Below are positions 39,535 through 52,269 of a DNA stretch of 64,000 bases, piece by piece (the stretch's first letter is position 1; each line of letters starts with the position of its first letter). Below the pieces are notes generated by a model. That model had not been told where the DNA came from. It saw nothing but the letters and a program-made list of their open reading frames with translations, and did no database searches. Source of the DNA: Rhodocyclales bacterium (GTDB lineage Bacteria; Pseudomonadota; Gammaproteobacteria; Burkholderiales; Rhodocyclaceae); assembly GCA_016214145.1 (NCBI GenBank), contig JACRPA010000006.1, positions 124,001 through 188,000 of the forward strand, written 5' to 3'. Both the position numbers and the translations under genes were made by a program.

Positions 39535-40401
39535 ATGAATTACCGCTCCGTATTCCGCGCCGGCCTCTTCGCCGGCCAGTCCGTCGTCGTCACCGGCGGC
39601 GGCAGCGGCATCGGCCGCTGCACCGCCCATGAACTGGCTGCCCTCGGCGCGAAGGTCGCGCTGGTCGGCCGCAAGCCGGAAAAGCTCGACACCGTGCAGC
39701 GCGAGATCGCCGCAGCCGGCGGAGCCGCCACCGCCCACGCCTGCGACATCCGCGAGGAGGAGCAAGTCTGCGCCACGGTCGACGCCGTCCTCGCCGCGCA
39801 CGGCCGCATCGACGGCCTGGTGAACAATGCCGGCGGCCAGTTTCCCGCGCCGCTGCGCGACATTTCGCTGAAGGGCTGGGAGGCGGTGGTGCGCACCAAC
39901 CTCACTGGCGGCTTCCTCATGGCGCGCGAGTGCTACCGGCGCTGGATGGAGGCGCACGGCGGCGCCATCGTGAACATGAGCGCCGACATGTGGGGCGGCA
40001 TGCCCGGCATGGCGCATTCGGGCGCGGCGCGCGCCGGCATGGTGAACTTCACCGAGTCGGCCGCCTGCGAATGGGCGGCCTCCGGCGTGCGCGTGAACGC
40101 CGTGGCGCCGGGCTGGATCGCCTCCTCCGGTTTCGAGACCTATCCGCCGGAAGTGCAGCAATGGGCGAAGACGCTCAAGCAGAAGATTCCCCTGCAGCGC
40201 TTCGGCACCGAGTCGGAAGCATCGGCGGCCATCGTCTTCCTGCTCTCCGAAGCGGCCTCCTTCATCACCGGCACGACGCTCCGTATCGACGGCGGCGTGC
40301 TCAACGCACGGCCGACCTGGACGCTCGTGCCGCACCAGCGCTCGAAGGCCTACAACGGCTTCCCGCTGTATGCGCCACCGAAGTTCATGAGCGAGGACTA
40401 A
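39535..40401 (+). CDS. SDR-family enoyl-CoA reductase-like protein
   Basis: A 288-residue short-chain dehydrogenase: coenzyme motif VVTGGGSGIGRC, NNAGGQFPAPL, and C-terminal AASFITGTTLRIDGG. The usual Y-x-x-x-K is replaced by H-S-G-A-A-R within AHSGAARAGMVNFTE, as in peroxisomal trans-2-enoyl-CoA reductase (PECR) and related SDRs acting on acyl-CoA. It is the first gene of the acyl-CoA cluster and is followed by a CACAGAG hairpin. Confidence 0.85.
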   Translation: MNYRSVFRAGLFAGQSVVVTGGGSGIGRCTAHELAALGAKVALVGRKPEKLDTVQREIAAAGGAATAHACDIREEEQVCATVDAVLAAHGRIDGLVNNAGGQFPAPLRDISLKGWEAVVRTNLTGGFLMARECYRRWMEAHGGAIVNMSADMWGGMPGMAHSGAARAGMVNFTESAACEWAASGVRVNAVAPGWIASSGFETYPPEVQQWAKTLKQKIPLQRFGTESEASAAIVFLLSEAASFITGTTLRIDGGVLNARPTWTLVPHQRSKAYNGFPLYAPPKFMSED

Positions 40402-40408
40402 CAGCATG

Positions 40409-40486
40409 AACCACAGAGAACACAGAGTTCACAGAGAAAACGAAAAAGTTTTGCATTCTCTGTGTTCTCTGTGCACTCTGTGGTTA
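40409..40486. repeat. CACAGAG iterated-word hairpin 1
   Basis: AACCACAGAGAACACAGAG and on pairs with CTCTGTGTTCTCTGTG...CTCTGTGGTT around a loop of about 20 nt. It fills the gap between the SDR gene and the carboxylase beta gene. Confidence 0.9.
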
Positions 40487-40499
40487 AAGGTTTTTTTCT

Positions 40500-42119
40500 A
40501 TGCCGATAATCGATAGCAGGGTGGATACCGGCTCCGCCGCCTTCGCCGCCAACCGCGACGCCTGGCTGCGCCTGATCGGCGACTTCCGCGCGCTTGAGCA
40601 GCGCGTGCGCGACGCCTCGGCGAAGGCCAAGCCGGTCTTCGACAGGCGCGGCCAGTTGCTGCCGCGCGAGCGCGTCGAACGGGCGCTCGACGCCGGCTCG
40701 CCCTTTCTCGAACTCGCCACCGTCGCCGGCTGGTGCCTCGACAATCCCGATCCGGCGAAGACCGTCCCCGGCGGCGGCCTCGTCGCCGGCATCGGCACCG
40801 TCTCCGGCGTGCGCTGCATGGTCGCCGCCTCGGATTCCGGCATCGACGCCGGCGCCATCCAGCCGATGGGCCTGGAGAAGATCCTGCGCGTGGTGGCCAT
40901 CGCGCAGGAGAACAAACTGCCCTTCCTGCACCTGGTCGAATCGGCCGGCGCCAACCTGCTCAAGTACCGCGTCGAGGATTTCATCCACGGCGGCGGCCTC
41001 TTCTGCGGCCTGACGCGACTCTCCGCCGCGGGCATCCCGGTGGTGACGGTGGTGCATGGTTCCTCCACCGCCGGCGGCGCCTACATGCCGGGCATGTCCG
41101 ATTACGTGGTGATGGTGCGCGGCCGCGCGAAAGCCTTCCTCGCCGGCCAGGCGCTGCTCAAGGCCGCCACCGGCGAGGACGCCAGCGAGGAGGAACTCGG
41201 CGGCGCCGAGATGCACGCCACGGTCAGCGGCCTCGCCGAATACCTCGCCGAGGACGACGCCGACGGCATCCGCCTCGCCCGCGAGGTGCTGGCCAAGCTC
41301 GACTGGAACCGTGATCAGCGCCGCGAGGAAAAGTCAGTCCCCGCACCACGGCGCGACATCGAGGAATTGCTCGGCCTCGTGCCGCTCGACACGAAAAAGC
41401 CCTACGACGTCCGCGAAGTCATCGCCCGCATCGTCGACGGCTCCGACTTTCTCGACTTCAAGCCGGGCTACGGCGTGTCGACGGTGTGCGGCCACGCCAG
41501 CCTCGACGGTCACGCGGTCGGCCTCTTCGGCAACAACGGCCCGATCGATCCGGCCGGCGCCACCAAGGCCTCGCACTTCATCCAGGCCTGCTGCCAGTCG
41601 GGCACGCCCATCATTTATCTGCAGAACACCACCGGCTACATCGTCGGCAAGGCGAGCGAGCAGGCCGGCATGATCAAGCACGGCGCCAAGATGATCCAGG
41701 CGGTGGCCAACGCCACCGTGCCGCAGATCACCCTGCACATCGGCGCCAGCTTCGGCGCCGGCAACTACGGCATGTGCGGCCGCGCCTACGGTCCGCGCTT
41801 CGCCTTCTCCTGGCCCAACGCGAAGACGGCGGTGATGGGCGGCGAGCAGGCGGCCATGACCATGCGGCTGGTCATGGAGGCGAAATTGAAGCGTGGCGGC
41901 GGTGAAGTCGACACCGCCCAGCTCGACGCGCTCGAAAAGCAGATCATCGACACCTTCGACCGGCAGTCGTCCGCCTTCTACACCAGCGGCCGCCTGCTCG
42001 ACGACGGCATCATCGACCCGCGCGACACGCGCAAGGTGCTGGCCTACGTGCTCTCCATCTGCCGCGAGGCCGAGGCACGCACCCTGCGCCCGGTGCAGTT
42101 CGCGGTCGCGAGGCATTGA
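40500..42119 (+). CDS. Acyl-CoA carboxylase carboxyltransferase (beta) subunit
   Basis: A 539-residue carboxyltransferase of the methylcrotonyl/geranyl-CoA carboxylase type. Both crotonase-like halves are present: HGSSTAGGAYMPGMSDY in the N-terminal half and HIGASFGAGNYGMCGRAY in the C-terminal half. It should carboxylate a branched unsaturated acyl-CoA using the biotin subunit encoded at 43492. The start MPIIDSRVDTGSAAF resembles AtuC/LiuB proteins; choosing between them needs phylogeny. A 23-bp motif copy lies inside. Confidence 0.92.
   Translation: MPIIDSRVDTGSAAFAANRDAWLRLIGDFRALEQRVRDASAKAKPVFDRRGQLLPRERVERALDAGSPFLELATVAGWCLDNPDPAKTVPGGGLVAGIGTVSGVRCMVAASDSGIDAGAIQPMGLEKILRVVAIAQENKLPFLHLVESAGANLLKYRVEDFIHGGGLFCGLTRLSAAGIPVVTVVHGSSTAGGAYMPGMSDYVVMVRGRAKAFLAGQALLKAATGEDASEEELGGAEMHATVSGLAEYLAEDDADGIRLAREVLAKLDWNRDQRREEKSVPAPRRDIEELLGLVPLDTKKPYDVREVIARIVDGSDFLDFKPGYGVSTVCGHASLDGHAVGLFGNNGPIDPAGATKASHFIQACCQSGTPIIYLQNTTGYIVGKASEQAGMIKHGAKMIQAVANATVPQITLHIGASFGAGNYGMCGRAYGPRFAFSWPNAKTAVMGGEQAAMTMRLVMEAKLKRGGGEVDTAQLDALEKQIIDTFDRQSSAFYTSGRLLDDGIIDPRDTRKVLAYVLSICREAEARTLRPVQFAVARH
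41330..41352 (-). repeat. Dispersed 23-bp motif, copy 9 (within the carboxylase beta gene, reverse)
   Basis: On the minus strand GCCGT, GGTGCGGGGA, CTGACTTT followed by TCC, one of the closest copies to consensus despite lying in a gene. Confidence 0.85.
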
Positions 42120-42132
42120 AGCGAACACCTTG

Positions 42133-42219
42133 AACCACAGAGGACACAGAGAGCACAGAGAATTCATTCCAAAAAACGCATTCTGTTTTCTCTGTGCTCT
42201 CTGTGTTCTCTGTGGTTAA
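42133..42219. repeat. CACAGAG iterated-word hairpin 2
   Basis: AACCACAGAGGACACAGAGAG and on pairs with TCTCTGTGCTCTCTGTGTTC...CTGTGGTTAAAG. It fills the gap before the first acyl-CoA dehydrogenase; GTGAGG follows as the likely ribosome-binding region. Confidence 0.9.
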
Positions 42220-42238
42220 AGATTTTGATTGTGAGGTT

Positions 42239-43393
42239 ATGATGTTCTACACCCAGGAACACCTCGAACTGCAGCGCTCGGTGAAGAAGTTCATCGACAC
42301 CGAGATCAACCCCCATGTCGACGCCTGGGAGGCGGCGGAGATCTTCCCCGCCCATGAACTCTTCAAGAAGCTGGGCGATGCCGGCTTCCTCGGCATCAAC
42401 AAGCCGCAGGAATACGGCGGCATGGGCCTCGACTACTCCTTCCAGCTCGCCTTCGTCGAGGCGCTCGGCGACGTCAACTGCGGCGGCGTGCCGATGGCCA
42501 TCGGCGTGCAGACCGACATGGCGACGCCGGCGCTTGCCCGCTTCGGTTCCGACGAACTGCGCCGCGAGTTCCTCGCGCCGAGCATCGCCGGCGACCTCGT
42601 CTGCAGCATCGGCGTCTCCGAGCCGGGCGCCGGCTCCGACGTCGCCTCGATCAAGACCTTCGCGAAGAAAGACGGCGACGACTACGTCATCACCGGCACC
42701 AAGATGTGGATCACCAGCGGCACCCAGTCCGACTGGATCTGCCTGCTCGCCAATACCTCCGAGGGCGCGCCGCACAAGAACAAGACGCTCATCTGCGTGC
42801 CGATGAAGACGAAAGGCGTCTCGGTGGCGAAGAAGCTGAAGAAGCTCGGCATGTGGTCCTCCGACACGGCACAGCTCTGGTTCGACGAGGTGCGCGTGCC
42901 GCAGCGCTACCGCATCGGCGAGGAGGGCATGGGCTTCACCTACCAGATGCAGCAGTTCCAGGAGGAGCGCCTCTTCGCCGCAGCGCAATGGACCGTGCTC
43001 GACCGCATCCTGCGCGAGACCATCGCCTACACGCGCGAGCGCCAGGCCTTCGGCCAGTCCATCCTCGACAACCAGTACGTGCATTTCCGCCTGGCCGAAC
43101 TGAAGACCGAGGTCGAGGCGCTGCGCGCCTTGGTGCACGACGCCGCGGCGAAGCTGGTGGCCGGCGAGGACGTCACCCTGCTCGCCTCGATGGCCAAGCT
43201 CAAGGCCGGCCGCCTCGGCCGCGAAGTCGCCGACGGCTGCCTGCAGTTCTGGGGCGGCATGGGCTACATGTGGGAGTCGAACGTCTCGCGCACGCTGCGC
43301 GACGTGCGCCTCTCCTCCATCGGCGGCGGCGCCGACGAGGTGATGCTCGGCATCATCTCGAAGTACATGGGCACGTTGCCGAGAAAAGCATGA
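42239..43393 (+). CDS. Acyl-CoA dehydrogenase (citronellyl-CoA dehydrogenase-like)
   Basis: A 384-residue flavoprotein with the usual acyl-CoA dehydrogenase motifs: SIGVSEPGAGSDVASIKT, MWITSGTQSDW, TRERQAFGQSI and LQFWGGMGYMWESNVSR. Adjacent ATGs at 42239 and 42242 are both possible starts. Next to a biotin-dependent acyl-CoA carboxylase, it probably oxidises a branched or isoprenoid acyl-CoA before carboxylation; AtuD-like function is inference from context. Confidence 0.9.
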   Translation: MMFYTQEHLELQRSVKKFIDTEINPHVDAWEAAEIFPAHELFKKLGDAGFLGINKPQEYGGMGLDYSFQLAFVEALGDVNCGGVPMAIGVQTDMATPALARFGSDELRREFLAPSIAGDLVCSIGVSEPGAGSDVASIKTFAKKDGDDYVITGTKMWITSGTQSDWICLLANTSEGAPHKNKTLICVPMKTKGVSVAKKLKKLGMWSSDTAQLWFDEVRVPQRYRIGEEGMGFTYQMQQFQEERLFAAAQWTVLDRILRETIAYTRERQAFGQSILDNQYVHFRLAELKTEVEALRALVHDAAAKLVAGEDVTLLASMAKLKAGRLGREVADGCLQFWGGMGYMWESNVSRTLRDVRLSSIGGGADEVMLGIISKYMGTLPRKA

Positions 43394-43401
43394 AAACCTT
43401 T

Positions 43402-43480
43402 CACCACAGAGAGCACAGAGCACACAGAGAAATGCAGTTTTCTTTCGTTTTCTCTGTGCTCTCTGTGTACTCTGTGGTTC
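43402..43480. repeat. CACAGAG iterated-word hairpin 3
   Basis: CACCACAGAGAGCACAGAG and on pairs with CTCTGTGCTCTCTGTGTACTCTGTGG, between the acyl-CoA dehydrogenase and biotin carboxylase genes. Confidence 0.9.
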
Positions 43481-43491
43481 AGGGCTTTTAA

Positions 43492-45525
<2,034 letters not shown>

Positions 45526-45531
45526 CGAATC

Positions 45532-46716
45532 GTGCTGACGCAACCCAACCCCCGCCACTACACCCCCGACCACGAGGCCTTCCGCACCACGGTGCGCCGC
45601 TTCGTCGAGCGCGAGATCATTCCGCACGCCGCCGCATGGGACGAGGCCGGCGGCTTCCCGCGCGAGCTGTACGGCAAGGCCGCGGCGGCGGGCCTGCTTG
45701 GCGTCGGTTTCCCCGAGGAGGTCGGCGGCACGCCAGCCGACCACTTCTATCGCCTCATCCTCGCCGAGGAGATCGGCCGCTCCGGCAGCGGCGGCACTGC
45801 GGCGAGCCTGATGAGCCACACCATCGGCCTGCCGCCGCTGGTGGCGGGCGGCTCCGCCGAGCTCAAGGCGCGCGTGATTCCCGGCGTGCTGGCTGGCGAG
45901 AAAATCAGCGCGCTGGCCGTCACCGAACCGGGCGCCGGCTCCGACGTGGCGCAGCTTTCCACGACCGCAAAACGCGATGGCGACCACTACATCGTCAACG
46001 GCAGCAAGATGTTCATCACCTCCGGCCTGCGCGCGGACTGGTTCACCGTCGCCGTGCGCACCGGCGGGCCGGGCGCCTCGGGTGTTTCGCTGCTCGAAAT
46101 AGAACGAGACACGCCGGGCTTCACCCGCAGCGAACTGAAGAAGATGGGCTGGTGGGCCTCCGACACCGCCGAGCTGCATTTCGACGACTGCCGCGTTCCG
46201 GCCAGCAATCTCATCGGCGCCGAAGGCCAGGCGTTTCCGCTTATCATGCGCAACTTCAACGGCGAGCGCCTGACGCTGGCGGCCTCGGCCTGCGGTGCAG
46301 CACAAGCCTGCCTTGAGGATGCCGTGGCCTGGGCGCGCGAACGCAAGACCTTCGGCCAGCCATTGATCGGCCACCAGGTGATCCGCCACAAGCTGGTCGA
46401 CATGGTCGAGCGCATCGAAGCGACGCGCGCGCTGCTCGACGACCTGGCGGCGCGGCTGGATTCCTCCCCCTCTCCCCGCGTGGGAGAGGGCCGGGGAGAG
46501 GGGGGCAGCCTCATCGCCCAGACCGCGATGGCCAAGAACTACGCCGCGCGCACCATGCAGTTCTGCGCCGACACCGCCGTGCAGATCCTCGGCGGCTCGG
46601 GCTACATGCGTGGCGTGCGCGTCGAGCGCATCTACCGCGAAGTGAAAGTGATGATGATCGGCGGCGGCGCCGAAGAAGTTCTCAAGGACCTCGCCGCCAG
46701 ACAACTGGGCTTCTAA
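45532..46716 (+). CDS. Acyl-CoA dehydrogenase
   Basis: A 394-residue acyl-CoA dehydrogenase starting at GTG 45532, six nt after the previous stop. Motifs are ALAVTEPGAGSDVAQLS, MFITSGLRADWF, ARERKTFGQPLIG and VQILGGSGYMRGVRVERIYRE. A loop in the C-terminal helical domain (residues about 311-326, SSPSPRVGEGRGEGG) is encoded by an inserted CCCTCTCCCC repeat that keeps the frame. The exact substrate is unknown; the neighbours point to branched-chain acyl-CoA breakdown. Confidence 0.88.
   Translation: MLTQPNPRHYTPDHEAFRTTVRRFVEREIIPHAAAWDEAGGFPRELYGKAAAAGLLGVGFPEEVGGTPADHFYRLILAEEIGRSGSGGTAASLMSHTIGLPPLVAGGSAELKARVIPGVLAGEKISALAVTEPGAGSDVAQLSTTAKRDGDHYIVNGSKMFITSGLRADWFTVAVRTGGPGASGVSLLEIERDTPGFTRSELKKMGWWASDTAELHFDDCRVPASNLIGAEGQAFPLIMRNFNGERLTLAASACGAAQACLEDAVAWARERKTFGQPLIGHQVIRHKLVDMVERIEATRALLDDLAARLDSSPSPRVGEGRGEGGSLIAQTAMAKNYAARTMQFCADTAVQILGGSGYMRGVRVERIYREVKVMMIGGGAEEVLKDLAARQLGF
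46462..46508. repeat. CCCTCTCCCCGCGTGGGAGAGGG repeat inside a gene
   Basis: CCTCCCCCTCTCCCCGCG and GTGGGAGAGGGCCGGGGAGAGGGGG form an inverted repeat. It is read in frame within the acyl-CoA dehydrogenase, adding or replacing about 15 residues. Confidence 0.8.
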
Positions 46717-48849
<2,133 letters not shown>

Positions 48850-48861
48850 AACAAACCGTTC

Positions 48862-48931
48862 GCCCTGAGTAGCGCGAAGCGCGTATCGAGGGGCCAAGTA
48901 GAACCGTCATTCCCGCGAACGCGGGAATCCA
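48862..48931. repeat. Two dispersed hairpin repeats bordering a gene relic
   Basis: First TCGCCCTGAGTAGCGCGAAG with the complementary CGCGTATCGAGGGGC; then GTCATTCCCGCGAACGCGGG running into AATCCA at 48906-48931. Both are of types widespread in proteobacteria. The acyl-CoA dehydrogenase relic begins immediately after. Confidence 0.8.
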
Positions 48932-48933
48932 CG

Positions 48934-49178
48934 GAAGCTGATCACAACGCTATGCAGGTGGTGGGCGGCATCGGCTACACCAACGTGCTGCCGCTGGAGC
49001 GCTTCTACCGCGACATCCGCCTCGCTTCAATATGGACCGGCACCGACGAAGTGATGGCCATGATCGTCGCCCACGAGTGGTACGCGAGCACGGCAAGCAG
49101 AAAGCCGCGAAGCTGGCGCGCGACTATGCGCGGGATGCGGCGGAGGCGGATGCGGCGGATGAGATTATTAACGAGTAG
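48934..49178 (+). pseudogene. Acyl-CoA dehydrogenase 3' remnant with frameshift
   Basis: The coding remains read ADHNAMQVVGGIGYTNVLPL then ERFYRDIRLASIWTGTDEV and AHEWY, a typical acyl-CoA dehydrogenase C-terminus. The whole 5' part is missing. Near 49083 the frame shifts by one base: the next frame continues EHGKQKAAKLARDYARDAAE and on to a TAG at 49176-49178. It starts directly after a GTCATTCCCGCG repeat, so a deletion with a repeat at its edge is likely. Confidence 0.85.
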
Positions 49179-49222
49179 TGGTACGTACGTGTCGAGCTGC
49201 TGCGGTGGTTTGAGGAGAAAAG

Positions 49223-51238
49223 TTAGGAATAGGGTCGCAGCGAGAGCGTTTCGGGGTCGACTCTCTCTGGGTCGAACGAAACGACATTTCCATCCACGTC
49301 ATAAAGAACGCCATCCTTTTGGCGATAAAAGACCCCGTCTTCAATGAGGTGTTCAACGGCGGCGAAATAGGCAGAGCTATCGCACCCCAACTTTCCCGAT
49401 ATGATTCGATGAAGCCCCGGTTTCCAGGGTTGCGGCGGGATTAGTGTTCTAACCTTATTTATGAACTCATCCGTTATGGAAGAGGAATCTGGGCGATGGG
49501 GCGACAAACTGAACAGAGCACCAGGCCTGTTTGTAAGTATCTCGATCCCACTAATGTTTCTCTTAGCCGCGAATTGCGTGCAGATAGCCATTACGTTTTT
49601 TGGATTTGACCACGGACTACTTTGTCGCTCCCAAGGCATAGTTGAGTTGAGTTCGTCCCAGACTTCCTTAACTGTTGCTGTAGTGATCTGAGATGTTTCA
49701 TATGAAATGATCTCCGCTGCAGAAAAGGAAAATTTACCGAATGACTTAGAGACTAGTAAGAGTGCGATCATGTACCGCCAACTCTTCAAGAACCTTTCTG
49801 TACCCTTTCCGCGTGGTCGAAGCGTCTCAAGTTGAACATCTATTAGCTTCAAAATATGCGAAATCTTAGGCCACACTTCTAGTGGTGCTCGGCTTGAGAA
49901 GACGGTATCGTAGGATTCTGGCGACCGCATAAACTTTGATCGCAATGAGGCTGCTTTCTCGGGGTGCTTCAGTACTAATGCGACATAACCAGCAGCAAGA
50001 TATAGTGGGGTAACAATTTCAGCGGGTGTATGCCCCAGATTGACGTAGAAGTTTTTTCGCCGTTCATAAAAAAGACCGCTTCTTGCAAGGGCGTCCTCTA
50101 TGTCGCGTTGAATTTTATCTGTGGCATGGAGAGAGGCCAGCTCAACATCGGTTTGGTTATTGGTCGCTCTAATGATCGCGTCCCTTACCGCCTCGTCTTT
50201 TGAAACTATGACTTTTACAAGAAGGCAGCGATCGTCAGACTCTTTCCCTACTCGTGAGAAATGGCGGAAAATCGACTCTGTAGTTTGAAGGCCATTGACG
50301 ATTTGAATTTCTGAAGCCTGAATGGACTTACCAGTAATACTGGCGGACGTGGCCAGTATCGTGACGCCGTTGTTAAGCCACCAGAAGTCTGGGGAATCCT
50401 TGCTTTCAAGCGTCGACTTGATGTCCTCATTGACGCGATTCAGCCCCATAAAGTCCCTGACGTTCGATTCGAAGAGATATCTTCGTAGCTTGCCCTCTTC
50501 ATCAGAGATAAACCTGAAGTAGTCAGAAAGTCGCACAAGCACAACGTAACGCTCTCCTTTTGCTAGAGCTTCAACAAAAGGTAGCTCAAGGGTGTAATTT
50601 GGAATCTTTCGGTGAAGTTCAACAAGCTCAGTGCACCCCACGAAGGCAAACTGAGATCGACATGATCCGAAGTAGTCCTTAACGATCTCCTTAAGCTGGA
50701 CAGCGCGAGAGCGCACTTCTTCACCAATTACCGTTGTATCGCCACGAGAAACGTAAATGATATCAATGGAGAAGCTAGCCAAACGCGGGGAGAGCTTGCG
50801 GTAGGCGTAACGCAGATTGCCACGCATTCGTAGCAGGGATTCCGAGTACGCACCTTTCAGCCCGCTTTCTTCAATACCAAAGTCTAGGAGCTCTGTAAGT
50901 GTCGCGACAATGGCGTCTAGCGTTGCCTGTTTGAAAGTATCATGATGCTTACAGGTAACAAGAAATACTTTTAAATCAGAGCCGCTCCGTGGCCATACGA
51001 ATGACTCGGGATCTTGAAGAACATGACCATTGACTAAAACATAGAAACCGTCGATTCCTCCATCCTGACGTCCATCGATAGATCCAGACAGCAACTCTTC
51101 GTTCGACAGGTCAAAGTCCTTTAGAACCTGCTCGAAAGCCAGGTACTCGAAAGCTTCATCTCGTTTGTCCGAAGGCAGTCGAATTGCAATTCGATCATCA
51201 ACAATGCCATCAAGGAGGAATCGATCGTTTTTCGCCAT
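49223..51238 (-). CDS. AIPR family (abortive phage infection-type) protein
   Basis: A 671-residue protein. The central part has AIPR hallmarks: WWLNNGVTILA, IQIVNGLQTTESIF and IRATNNQTDVE. The N-terminal 150 residues look like a PD-(D/E)xK nuclease: Glu-rich helix FEYLAFEQVLKD, then DGGIDGFYVLVN and the beta-strand FLVTCKHHD with the lysine. AIPR proteins belong to lactococcal AbiR/phage-exclusion-like and related defence systems; activity here is inference. The gene is clearly lower in G+C than its neighbours, has mixed codon use, and stands alone on the minus strand after an acyl-CoA dehydrogenase relic, all suggesting horizontal transfer. Confidence 0.85.
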   Translation of the reverse strand: MAKNDRFLLDGIVDDRIAIRLPSDKRDEAFEYLAFEQVLKDFDLSNEELLSGSIDGRQDGGIDGFYVLVNGHVLQDPESFVWPRSGSDLKVFLVTCKHHDTFKQATLDAIVATLTELLDFGIEESGLKGAYSESLLRMRGNLRYAYRKLSPRLASFSIDIIYVSRGDTTVIGEEVRSRAVQLKEIVKDYFGSCRSQFAFVGCTELVELHRKIPNYTLELPFVEALAKGERYVVLVRLSDYFRFISDEEGKLRRYLFESNVRDFMGLNRVNEDIKSTLESKDSPDFWWLNNGVTILATSASITGKSIQASEIQIVNGLQTTESIFRHFSRVGKESDDRCLLVKVIVSKDEAVRDAIIRATNNQTDVELASLHATDKIQRDIEDALARSGLFYERRKNFYVNLGHTPAEIVTPLYLAAGYVALVLKHPEKAASLRSKFMRSPESYDTVFSSRAPLEVWPKISHILKLIDVQLETLRPRGKGTERFLKSWRYMIALLLVSKSFGKFSFSAAEIISYETSQITTATVKEVWDELNSTMPWERQSSPWSNPKNVMAICTQFAAKRNISGIEILTNRPGALFSLSPHRPDSSSITDEFINKVRTLIPPQPWKPGLHRIISGKLGCDSSAYFAAVEHLIEDGVFYRQKDGVLYDVDGNVVSFDPERVDPETLSLRPYS

Positions 51239-51341
51239 ATTATGCTGTTTTGATTGGCTGGATGATTAACGTCGCGGTTCGAGGACTCTATGCGGCTATT
51301 CTCGCAGCGTCCCTTGGATAGTGGGTTGGATGCTTCGCATA

Positions 51342-51974
51342 CTAGTCGGCATATCCCATCTTTAAGACATACATGTCGCCATCATCAAAAAATGACACTA
51401 CGCCGACAAGTTCGACAGCGAGGATTTTCGCTTCTAGCATCTTTAGCGTTGCTCGCAATCGCAGATCGGACATTCCCGTTCCTTCAGCCACTCTATTGAA
51501 CGGCACTTGTCGCCCGGTACCAGCATTGCCTTTTGTTTTAGCAAGAAACTTCATTACTTTCTCTTCATCAGGGCTCAAGATATAAATTGGTTTGCTTGGG
51601 TGAGGGTTTTTTTCGTCGAGCTGCCGTTGCATTGCCTGCAACAATATCTTTTTGACCGGATCTAAACATACCCGAACTTTATCTGCCTGCTCAGCAGCAA
51701 CTGCGGACATCTTGTTGGAAATGCCGTCACTAAGAAGCTTGTAATTAGACTTAGTAATAACTAACTGACCCGCTAACGAACCGCTGGCAGTTAGTTTTTT
51801 CAGGGCGATTTGCCCATTTGCATCGACCGTCCCACTTGTAATGCTGCTTGAGCCGGCACCAACGCATGAATCTACGAACAGGTCTAGCCACTGGTTTAAG
51901 CTAAGTTTCTCTTGAGCGTAGGAAATTGGCGAAATGAGAATCGCGACGAGAATGCAAAATGAACTTGGTCTCAT
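51342..51974 (-). CDS. Exported hypothetical protein
   Basis: A 210-residue protein with a signal peptide (FCILVAILISPISYAQ). I do not recognise the family. The mature N-terminal part contains a Cys pair (VDSCVGAG, VRVCLDPVKK) and resembles small periplasmic proteins; the C-terminal 70 residues (LSPDEEKVMKFLAKTKG, FNRVAEGTGMSDLRLRATLK) look like a winged-helix fold, odd for an exported protein. Low G+C, in the accessory region next to the AIPR gene. It could be a cargo gene of the same acquisition. Confidence 0.65.
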   Translation of the reverse strand: MRPSSFCILVAILISPISYAQEKLSLNQWLDLFVDSCVGAGSSSITSGTVDANGQIALKKLTASGSLAGQLVITKSNYKLLSDGISNKMSAVAAEQADKVRVCLDPVKKILLQAMQRQLDEKNPHPSKPIYILSPDEEKVMKFLAKTKGNAGTGRQVPFNRVAEGTGMSDLRLRATLKMLEAKILAVELVGVVSFFDDGDMYVLKMGYAD

Positions 51975-52269
51975 GCTAACTCCTGAAAGTTGCTGGTTAG
52001 AGCCCAGATCCTAACCGGAAGACACAGATGGGACATTCTTCTTTTGTTGTCGCCTATGATGCCACCGTAATCAAATAACGCGCAATAACTTTCATAACCC
52101 CGGTTAGTGCGCGCCTACCGAACGCCAGATCATGGCTGAGATCCATTGGTGATCAGGTTCATTATTCTCTGCCCACATAACAACTGCAATATCGAGTGCT
52201 TTGCTATTTTCTTGCTCTAATCGAGAATAGAACTTTTCCTAGGTCTTTACCCCATCGCCGAGACTGTTC
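51975..52269. other. Intergenic region before EamA copy 1
   Basis: About 295 bases of relatively AT-rich sequence with stops in all frames. It holds the promoter side of the minus-strand exported protein. An in-frame TAG at 52240 shows that the EamA frame cannot extend upstream. No repeat or RNA gene was recognised. Confidence 0.4.
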
